Of a stretch of 64,000 nucleotides of DNA, positions 28,185 through 37,500 are shown piece by piece (within the stretch, counting starts at the first letter, position 1; every line of letters starts with the position of its first letter). The notes beneath the pieces were generated by a model, which was not told where the DNA came from, did no database searches, and saw nothing but the letters and a program-made list of their open reading frames with translations. This DNA is from Rubrivivax sp. A210 (lineage in GTDB: Bacteria > Pseudomonadota > Gammaproteobacteria > Burkholderiales > Burkholderiaceae_C). The translations under genes and the position numbers were made by a program. The stretch is from positions 1 through 64,000 of the forward strand of contig NZ_CAJGBN010000023.1 in assembly GCF_904426505.1 (NCBI RefSeq). The letters run 5' to 3'.

Positions 28185-30929
28185 ATGTCGAACAGCAGCG
28201 CCGCCACCGCGGCCGCGTCGCACAGCCGTTTCGTGCAGCGCGTGCGGCGGCGCTATGCCGCCGAGTTGCCCCTGCTGCCGCCCGGCGCGCCCGGCTTCGA
28301 GGCCATCACCGAACTGGTGTCGCGGCTGCGCAGCAGCGGACGCGACCTCGCCTCGGCGCTGCGCGTGGCCCGCCACCTGGTGCTGGAGCGCCTGGCCGTG
28401 CTCGACATCGAGCAGGGCGCGCCGCTGGACACCATCACCGGCGCCATGACCGACCTCGCCGAGGCCACGCTGGAACTGGCCCTGGCCCAGGCCCAGGATG
28501 AAGCGGACGAGCGTCACGGCCCGGCGCTGGAAGCCAATGGCGAGCGCGCCGAGCTGTGGATCGTCGGCATGGGCAAGCTGGGCGCACGCGAGCTGAATGT
28601 CTCCTCCGACATCGACCTCATCTACGTCTACGACAACGACGGCGAGACCGCCGGCACCGTCAACGGCCGCGGCGCCGTGAGCTTCCACGAATACTTTGCC
28701 TACGTCGCCAAGCGCCTGTACGCGCTGATCGGCGAGACCACCGACGACGGCTGCGTCTTCCGTGTCGACCTGGCGCTGCGGCCCAACGGCAATTCCGGCC
28801 CGCCGGTGGTGAGCATGGCCATGCTCGAGGACTACCTGCAGGTGCAGGGTCGCGAGTGGGAGCGCTTTGCCTGGCTCAAGAGCCGCGTGGTGGCGCCCAA
28901 GGCGGCGCGCGACAGCGGCCGCGCACGCGCGCTGCGCTCGCTGGTCACGCCCTTCGTCTACCGGCGCTACCTCGACTACGGCGTCTTCGAAGGCCTGCGC
29001 CAGCTGCACCAGAAGATCCGCGACGAGGCCCAGCGCCGCGCCGCCGGCCGGCCCGAGCGCGCGAACGATGTGAAGCTCTCGCGCGGCGGCATCCGCGAGA
29101 TCGAGTTCATCGTCCAGCTGATGCTGGTCGTGCGCGGCGGCCAGTTCCCCGAGATCCGCACCCGCAGCACGCTGCGCGGCCTGCAGCGCCTGGTGACGCG
29201 CGGGCTGATGAAGCCCGAGGCGGCCGACAAGCTGGCCGAGGGCTATATCTTCCTGCGCCGCGTCGAGCACCGCATCCAGTTCCTCGACGACCAGCAGACC
29301 CATTTGCTGCCCGGCGCCGATGAAGACCTGCACTGGATTGCCACCAGCCTGGGCCTGGACTGCCAGCCCGAGGCCTGCGAACTGCTCAAGCGCCTGGGCG
29401 CCGTGCGCGAGGCCGTCGTCGCCGAGTTCGACGCCCTGCTGCGCGACGGCCGTGCGCCCGAAGCCGGCGGCGCGCGCAACGGCTGCCGCCAGTGCGGCCA
29501 GGGCCCGCTGCCGGTGGACAGCGAGGCCTTGCTCGAACGCATGCCGCCGGCACTGGGCGCGCGGCTGCAGACCATGGTGGCCCACCCGCGCGTGCGCGCG
29601 CTGCGCGACGAGAGCCGGCTGCGCCTGGGCCGACTGATGCAGAGCGCCGCCCATGCGATGAAGGAGGGCGCCTGCACCGAGGCCAGCGCGCTGCGCTTCG
29701 TCGACTGGGTCGAGCCGCTGCTGCGCCGCGAAAGCTATCTCGCCCTGCTGGTCGAGCGCCCCGAGGTGCAGCGCCGCCTGTTGCGCCTGCTGGGCCTGGC
29801 GCGCTGGCCCATGCAATACCTGATGCGCCACCCCGGCGTCATCGACGAGCTGGCCGACGAGCGCCTGCTGCACCAGCGCTTCGACGCCGCAGCGCTGTCG
29901 CACGAGCTGAACGAGCGCCACAAGGCCTGGGAGCGCCAGGGCGAGGCCAACGAGGAGAAGCTGCTCGACACCCTGCGCCACGCCCACCATGCCGAGATCT
30001 TCCGCACCCTGGTGCGCGACCTCGAAGGCGAGCTCAGCGTCGAGCAGGTGGCCGACGAGCTGTCGCTGCTGGCCGACACCATGCTCGACGTGGCCGTGCA
30101 ATGGGCCTGGGGCTATCTGCGCCAGCGCCACCGCGAGCGGCCCAGCCTGGCGGTCATCGCCTACGGCAAGCTGGGTGGCAAGGAACTGGGCTATGGCAGC
30201 GATCTCGACGTCGTCTTCGTCTACGACGACGACGCCGAGCCCGACAAGGCGCTGGCGCAGGAGGTCTATGCCGCCTTCGTGCGCAAGCTCATCACCTGGC
30301 TCACGCTGCGCACCTCGGCCGGCGAACTGTTCGACATCGACACCGCGCTGCGCCCGAATGGCAATTCAGGCCTGCTCGTCACCTCCATCGCCTCCTTCGA
30401 GCGCTACCAGGCCGGCCGCGGCGGCAATACCGCCTGGACCTGGGAACACCAGGCGCTGACGCGCGCCCGCTTCGCCGCCGGCGCGCCCAGCGTGGCGGCG
30501 CGCTTCGAGGCCACGCGCCGCGCCGTGCTGGGCACAGCGCGCGACCAGCTGGCGCTGCGCGAGGAAATCCGCGCCATGCGCGAGAAGGTGCGCGCGGCAC
30601 GCCCGGTGCCGGCCGGCCGCTTCGACGTGAAGCACAGCGCCGGCGGCATGATGGACGTGGAGTTTGCGGTGCAGTTCCTGGTGCTGGCCCACGCGGCGGA
30701 CCACCCGGCGCTGTTCGACAACGCCGGCAATATCGCGCTGCTGCAGCGCGCCGAGGCCGCCGGCCTGCTGCCCAGCGGCGTGGGCACGGCCGCCGCCGAC
30801 GCCTACCGCGAGCTGCGCCGCGCCCAGCACCACGCACGCCTGGACGAGCAACCCACGCACTTCGAGCCCGAGAGCCTGGGCATCTCACGCAACGCCGTGC
30901 TGGCGCTGTGGAAGGCCGTCTTCGATTGA
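28185..30929 (+). CDS. glnE: Bifunctional glutamine synthetase adenylyltransferase/deadenylylase
   Basis: A 914-residue GlnE that adds or removes AMP on glutamine synthetase in response to PII and glutamine. The N-terminal nucleotidyltransferase domain has GMGKLGARELNVSSDIDLIY (from residue 128, de-adenylylation half); the C-terminal one has YGKLGGKELGYGSDLDVVF (from about 660, adenylylation half), each followed by helical domains with SAGGMMDVEF. The ATG at 28185 is preferred because GAGGG lies 7 bases upstream; an ATG at 28164 has a ribosome-like AAAGAG with no spacing. The stop overlaps the next gene as TTGA. Confidence 0.95.
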   Translation: MSNSSAATAAASHSRFVQRVRRRYAAELPLLPPGAPGFEAITELVSRLRSSGRDLASALRVARHLVLERLAVLDIEQGAPLDTITGAMTDLAEATLELALAQAQDEADERHGPALEANGERAELWIVGMGKLGARELNVSSDIDLIYVYDNDGETAGTVNGRGAVSFHEYFAYVAKRLYALIGETTDDGCVFRVDLALRPNGNSGPPVVSMAMLEDYLQVQGREWERFAWLKSRVVAPKAARDSGRARALRSLVTPFVYRRYLDYGVFEGLRQLHQKIRDEAQRRAAGRPERANDVKLSRGGIREIEFIVQLMLVVRGGQFPEIRTRSTLRGLQRLVTRGLMKPEAADKLAEGYIFLRRVEHRIQFLDDQQTHLLPGADEDLHWIATSLGLDCQPEACELLKRLGAVREAVVAEFDALLRDGRAPEAGGARNGCRQCGQGPLPVDSEALLERMPPALGARLQTMVAHPRVRALRDESRLRLGRLMQSAAHAMKEGACTEASALRFVDWVEPLLRRESYLALLVERPEVQRRLLRLLGLARWPMQYLMRHPGVIDELADERLLHQRFDAAALSHELNERHKAWERQGEANEEKLLDTLRHAHHAEIFRTLVRDLEGELSVEQVADELSLLADTMLDVAVQWAWGYLRQRHRERPSLAVIAYGKLGGKELGYGSDLDVVFVYDDDAEPDKALAQEVYAAFVRKLITWLTLRTSAGELFDIDTALRPNGNSGLLVTSIASFERYQAGRGGNTAWTWEHQALTRARFAAGAPSVAARFEATRRAVLGTARDQLALREEIRAMREKVRAARPVPAGRFDVKHSAGGMMDVEFAVQFLVLAHAADHPALFDNAGNIALLQRAEAAGLLPSGVGTAAADAYRELRRAQHHARLDEQPTHFEPESLGISRNAVLALWKAVFD

Positions 30930-31549
30930 GCAGCCGGTCAGCGGCCTGGGCCTGGGCCACCGTCGGCGGCGCGCTGATGGCCGGCAGCCTGCTCGCGCTG
31001 TGGCTGCCGGCCGCCGCACTCGACTGGCAGCCGGCCCTGGCCGCCAGCGAACCCTGGCGCGCCTTCAGCGCCGCCTTTGTCCACTGGAGTCCGCTGCACC
31101 TGGGCGCCAATCTCGCGGGCTGCGCCGTGGTCGTGGCCTATGGCCGGGCGGCGCGCACGCCGGCGGCGCTGGCGCTGGCCTGGCTCGCCGCCTGGCCGCT
31201 CAGCCAGCTCGGCCTGCTGGCGCAGCCGGCGCTGGCCCACTACGGCGGCGCCTCGGGCGTGCTGCACGCCGGTGTCGCAGTGGCCACGCTGGGCCTGCTG
31301 GTGCAACCGGGGCGCGCTCGCCTCATCGGCGGCGCGGTGGCCCTGGGTCTGGTCGCCAAGATCGTGCTCGAAGAGCCCTGGGGTCCGCCGCTGCGCACGG
31401 GCGGCGGCTGGGACATCGCGGTGGCGCCGCTGGCCCACGCCAGCGGGGCGCTGGCGGGGCTGGCCTGTGGCGGGCTGGCGCTGATCCTGAGGCGCCGGCC
31501 TCAGGGCCCCGGCGATGCGGCGTCAAGCTCGCGCCGCTCGAAGACGTAG
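30926..31549 (+). CDS. Rhombosortase-type intramembrane serine protease
   Basis: A 207-residue polytopic membrane protein of the rhomboid superfamily. Catalytic Ser110 lies in HYGGASGVLHAG and His171 in PLAHASG; the upstream HWSPLHLGANLAG matches the rhomboid HxxxN-type loop. Length and motifs fit rhombosortases, which process proteins with a C-terminal GlyGly sorting tail. A TTG start overlaps the glnE stop (TTGA), with GGAAGG about 10 bases upstream inside glnE. No GlyGly-tailed substrate was seen in this window. The 3' end overlaps the convergent exoprotein gene by 49 bp. Confidence 0.82.
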   Translation: MSSRSAAWAWATVGGALMAGSLLALWLPAAALDWQPALAASEPWRAFSAAFVHWSPLHLGANLAGCAVVVAYGRAARTPAALALAWLAAWPLSQLGLLAQPALAHYGGASGVLHAGVAVATLGLLVQPGRARLIGGAVALGLVAKIVLEEPWGPPLRTGGGWDIAVAPLAHASGALAGLACGGLALILRRRPQGPGDAASSSRRSKT

Positions 31550-34500
31550 TCGGTCTGGCCCTGGTGGCCGGCAGCGCGCGAGGCACCGTACTGCGGCGTC
31601 TGCGGAAAATCCTTGACGACGCCGGCGCGCACGCGTTCGAAGAGGTTGACGCCCGGCTGCCAGTTCTCCAGGTCGCCGAGCACCTTCATCAGGTGCCAGG
31701 CGAAGACCGAATGGCCGTCGCGCCCCTCGTCGGCCACCGGCTCATTGCCGCCCGATGACATCACCACCGCGGCGCGGCGCTGCAGGAAGTCGGCGACATC
31801 GGTGCGCGCATCGAGCTGCACCTTCTCGTTGCCGGCCAGCGAGCCGGAGTAGCAGCTGTCGGACACCAGCATCAGTTGGCGCGAGCCTATGGCCGCCACC
31901 ATGCGCGCGATGTCGGCGTTGGCGAGCCAGGTCTGCGGCAGGCCGGCGTCGACGTCGGAGGGCAGCCAGAAGCCGGTGTCGACGCCATTGATGGGCACGA
32001 CCACGCCGTGGCCGGCGTAGTAGACGATGACCGAGTCGTCGTTGTCGGCCTCCAGCGCCAGCTTGTTGAAGGCACGCACGATGGCTTCGCGGCCGGGGTC
32101 TTCCAGCACCACGGTCTCGTAGCCCAGGCGGCGCTCCAGCATCTCGCGCACCGCGCGCACATCGGGCACGGCGCCCTCGAGCTGGGGCACGTTCTTGTCG
32201 GCATAGCGGTTGACGCCGATCAGCAGCGCCAGCTTGCGCTCGATGCGGGGCAGTGCCGCCACCTTGACCTTGCGCTGGCCGGCCTTGCGCGCCTTGGCCT
32301 GCGGCGCGGCCCCGTTGGCGGCGCGGGCCGCGGCGGCGCGTGCGGCGATGACTTCGATCTCCTGCTTGAGCTGCTCGGTAATGAGGCAACTGCCCGTGCT
32401 CAACTCGGCCTCGTTGCGGCAGGGCCGCACGTCGGCCAGGGACGGGTCCTGCTCCAGCTTGTAGACGCCGCCAGCCAGCACCTTCTTCTTGTAGCCGGCG
32501 CGCGCCGCCAGCAGGGTCTGCACATCGGCGCGTGGCAGCTGCGAGAAATTGATGGCGCCGAAGACGCTGCCGCCGCCCGCGCCACCGCCGCCCGCACTGC
32601 CGGACTCGCCCGCGGCCAGGAAGGCCGGCGTGGCATCGAGCACGCGGCCGCTGGTGGGGCTGGACATGGCCAGCGCCACCTGCACCGAGGGCAGGCTGCT
32701 GGCCAGCACATTGAGCGTCGCCACGGTGGGGCTGGTCTGGCTGGTGGTGGGTGGCGCGGCGGCCAGGGTCAGCGCGCTGGCATTGCCTGGCGCCTGCACG
32801 AAGGCGTAGTTCAGCGCCGCCAGGCCGCCGCCGTCAATGGCATAGCTGCCGGGCAGGCTGGCTGGCGTTGCCGGCGTCGTCCAGGCCAGGGTGCCGCTGG
32901 TGCTGGCGGCCAGGCTGTCGCCGGCGACAAAGCCGCTCACCGTGCCAGCGAGCGCCGGGAGCGGCAGGCCGGCGGTGGCGTTGGCGGGCGCGGCGACATA
33001 GGCCAGCGTCGCCGGCGTGATGGCGCCCGTGGGCCCGGCGGCAGACAGCGTGTAGTTGGCGGCGTCGGTACCGGCCAGCGTGAGGCCGGCCAGCGTCACC
33101 GGCTTGGCGGCGCCGACGTTGGCATCGGCGAAGCTGCCGCTGGCGGCGCCGGCCAGGGCCACGGTGTCGCCGGCCAGCGGCGCGATGGTGGCGCTGCCGG
33201 CCAAGGCCGCTGCGGTACTGCCGTCATAGACGCGGCTGGCGGCGCTGAGGCCGCTCACGGCCAGTGGCGCGGCGGTGATGGCAGCCGCGAGGCCGGCAGG
33301 CTGCTGCAGGCTGTAGTTGCCGGCGTCGACGCCCGTCAGGCTGAAGCCGCTCACCGCCACCGGCTTGGCCACGCCCACGTTCTTGTCGGCAAAGCTGGCG
33401 CTGGCCGCGCCGGCCAGCGTGACGCTGTCGCCGGCCAAGGGTGCGACGGCGGCGGTGCCGGCCAGGGTGGCCGCGGTGCCGGCGTCGTAGACCTTGTTTG
33501 CCGCCGTGACCCCGGCCACGGTCAGCGGCAGCGCCGTGATGCTGGCCGCCAGCGGCCCCAGGCCCACCAGCGTGTAGTTGCCGGCGTCGGCGCCGCTGAG
33601 GGCCAGGCCCGCCACCGTCACCGGCTTGGCCGCGCCCGCGTTCTTGTCGGCAAAGCTGGCCGTGCCGCCCGTCAGCGTCACCGCGTCGGTGGCGAGCGGC
33701 GTCACGCTGCCCGGGCTGGCGAGCGTGGCGGCGGCCGTGCCGTCGTAGACCTTGCCGGCGGCGGCAATCCCGGTCACTGTGAGCGGCGCCGCCGTGATGC
33801 TGCCGATGGCGCCGCTGGCATTGCCGCTGAACTGGTAGCCGAAGACGGGGATGCCGCTGGCGCTGTCGGTGGCAGTGGCAGCGATGGTGCTGGCGCTGAC
33901 GGTCTTGCCGGCGCCGACGTTCCGGGTGTCGAAGCTGCCGACGCTGGGCGTCGCGAGCACCACGGTGTCGGCGGCCAGCGCACCGGCCACCGTGAAATTG
34001 GCCGGCGCCAGCGTCGCCGCCGTACCGGCGTCGTAGACCTTGCTCACCGTGCCCTGCAGGCTGGCCGTGAGCGTGGGCGCCAGGCTGTAGAGCAGGCCGT
34101 TGCCGGGTGCCGCGGGCACGGTGCTGCCAAAGCTGGCGCTGTATTGGCGAAAGGCGGCGGCCAGGCCGCCCACGGTGTCGGCGGCCGGATCGCCCGACCA
34201 CACCAGCCAGCGCGCGCCGGCGTTGACGGCCAGCGCGCCGGCGCCGGCGTTGTTGACGAAGGGGCCGCTGCCGGCATTGACGACGAGGGCGTCGCCGGCC
34301 GCCCCGGCCACGAGCGTGGCGCCGGCGCCGAAGGTCACGCCAGCGCTGCCGCTGGCCTGTACGCGGCTGCCATTGAGGGGGCCGGCCAGATCCAGCGTGC
34401 GCGCCGTGAGCGCCAGGTCGCCCAGGGCGGTGAGCGAGCCGCCGGGCACGAGCTGGATGGCGCCGGCCGAGGTGGCACTGAGCGTGCCGGTGCTGGACGA

Positions 34501-37500
34501 GACATCGCTGTCCACCAGCAGCCGCGCCACCGGGTCCAGCACCGCCAGCCTCACCGAGCCCGCTGCCAGCGCACCCGGCACCAGATCGCCGGTGGTCTGC
34601 GTGATGTCGATGCCGCTGAAGACGGTGTCGAGCAAGGCCGCCGGGTTGCGCGCGAAGGCGTTGGTCACCGTCAGGCTGCCGCCGCCGGCCAGGGTGCCGC
34701 CGACGAGGTTGAGCGTATTGAACGTGGCCGGCCCGTTGAGCGCCAGCGTGCCGCCCGTCACGGTGGCCGTGCCGGCGCCGCCGACGGCGCCGCCCAGCAC
34801 CGCGCTGCCGCGGTTGGAGACCGTGAGCAGGCCGTCCAGCGTGGTGTTGCCGGTGACGGCAAGCGAGCCCCCACTCACGTCCAGCGCATTGGCATTGGCG
34901 ATGGTGAGTTCCGCGATGGTGTCGGTGCCGGTGGCGTGAACGACGGCAAAGCCGCCACTGATGAGTGCCGTGTCGGCCGCGCCCGGCAGCGAGCCACCCC
35001 AGTTGGACGGCGTGGCCCAGTCCCGATTGCCGGCGGCATTGCTGAAGACCTTGGTCGCTGGCCCGGTGGCGAAGATCAGCCGTGCCGCCTCGCCGGCGGC
35101 CAGGCTGTAGCCGGGGCTGAAGCCGGCCGGCAGCGTGAGCGAGGCAAAGGTGCCGCTGGACGTGCCGGCGGCGCTGACGAGGGGGATGAAATCGGCGTTT
35201 GCCGGTATATAGCCGGTGCCGATGATCGATGCATCGAGCGCGCCGCCCAGCGTGACGTTGCCGGCCACGGCCAGCAGGTCGGAGGTGCCGGGCGTGGTGC
35301 CGCCCAAGTCGGTCAGCAGCGTGCCGGCGCCCAGCACGACATTGCCGCTGACGCTGAGCGTGCCCACGCCGCCGGCAGCGCCGGGGCTGAGCGTGCCCAG
35401 GTTGGTGAGCGTGCCGGTGCCGGCGCCCAGCAGCACGGTGCCGCCGCCGCTGATGGTGCCGTTGTTGCTGAGATCGCCCGGCACCTGCAGCGTGCTGCCG
35501 GCGGCGATGTCGATGAGCCCGGTCTGCGCGAGGGCCGCATTGATGGCCAGCGTGCCCGTGGTGACCAGGATGCCGCCGCTGTTGGCAAAGCTGCCGGCGT
35601 CGATGCTGTGCGTGCCGGCCACCGTCTGCAGCAGGTTGCCGGCGTTGATGACGGTGGTGGTGCCGGCGGCGCTGCCCAGCGGGCTGGCGGCGCTGCTGGC
35701 CAGGATCAGCGTGCCGCTGGCGGCGTTGTTGAGCGTGCTGGCGCCGGCCGCCGGCAGGCCCAGCACGATGCGGTCGTCGTCGGCGATGGTCAGCGTGCCG
35801 CTGTTGATCCAGGTCTTGTTGACGCCCAGCACGCCGCCGGCCGCCGACATCGCCACCAGGCTGCTGCCCTGGGTGGTGAAGGTTCCGCCATCGGCCAGGC
35901 TGGCGCTGCCGCCGGCAGCGGCAAAGCTGCCACTGACGGTGACGTTGCCGGCGCCGCCGAGCTGGCCGCCGTTGAGTGCCAGGTCGGCCAGCAGCGCGGC
36001 GCTGTCGATGTTGAGCGTGCCGGCGTTGACCACGGTGGCGCCGGTGTAGGCCAGCGTGCCGTTGACGCTGAAGGTGGTGGCGCCGTCCTTGATGAGGCCG
36101 CCGCTGCCGTTGATGGTGCCCGAGAACGTGGTGCTGGCACCGCTGCCGGTGGCCACGGTGGCAGCGCCCAGGGCCAGCGTGCCCGCGCCGGCCAGCGAGC
36201 CCAGGCTCTCGGCACCGCCCAGGGCCAGCGTGGCGCCGGCAGCCAGCGTGACGGCGGGCGCCGCAGCCAGCAGGTTGGGGGCGGCCAGCGTCAGCGTGCC
36301 GGCGTTGACATCCAGCGTGGCGGCCGCGGTGGGAGCCGACAAGCTGCTGGTGCCGGTGGAGGTAAGCGCGCCGGCGCCCAGGCTGGCATTGGCGGTGCCG
36401 CCGTTCAGGGCATAGCTGGCCGCTGTCAGCGTGCCGCCGTTGAGCGTGCCGCCCAGCGCAAGGCTGGCCACGGTCTCGGCGCCGCCCAGCTGCAGCGTGG
36501 CGCCGCTGGCCACGGTGACATTGGTGGTCGCGGGCAGACGGTTCGCGGCCGTGGTGACCAGAGTGCCATCCCCCACGGTCGTCGAACCGCTGTAGGCATT
36601 CGCACCGGCAAGGGTGACGGTACCCGTGAATGGCTTGTTCAGGTCGCCAATGCCACTGATCACTCCGGCCACGGTAAGCCCGCCCCCTTGGCCGATGAGG
36701 TTGAGTTGGCCAGCCACCGCAATGGGCCCGGTAAGCAAGCCCGGGCCAGCCACATTTGCGATGACGCCATTGCTCACCGTAACGGCATTGCTGGCAGTGG
36801 CGCCGTTGTTCAAGGCCAATGCACTGGCGCCGACGTCAATCGTGCCGCTGCCGGCACTGGCGCCGACGCCGCTCAGGCTGAGGGTGCCACCTGCCACCGT
36901 GGTGCCGCCGGTATAAGTGTTGTTGCCGGTAAACGTGACGGTGCCGGTGGTGGTCAGGCTTCGCGGCGCACTGACCTCGCCAATGACACCTGTGACCGTC
37001 AGCCCGCCGCCCCCCCCGGCAGCGACGCCGGCGAGATTCGCATTGCCGGCCAGAGCAATCGCGCCAGACAAAGTGCCGAAACCGGCCGAGTTTCCGATCG
37101 TCCCGCCGGCAAGCACAACGGTGTTGCCGACGACCGCGCCGTTGTCGATCTGCAGCGTGCCCGCTCCCACGTCAATCTGGCCGATGCCGGCCGTGGCGCC
37201 AGCACCCGAGACGCTGAGCGTGCCGGCGGCCACCGTGGTGCTGGCGTGGCTGTTGGGGCCGGTCAGGCGCAGAAGGCCGGCACCGGCCTTGGTGAACGGC
37301 GAGGTGCCGACGAGGGCGCCGCTGAAGGTCGAAGGCCCGCCGCTCAGCGTCCAGGTGCTGCCCGCGCCCAGTTGCACGTCGCCGGTGATGGCCAGCGTGC
37401 CGGCCGTCAGGTTGGCCGACACCAGGTGCAGGGCGGGGCCCCCGTTGTTGGTGATGACCAGCGCCGCGTTGCCGGCACTGAGCGGCGCGTTCACCGTCAC

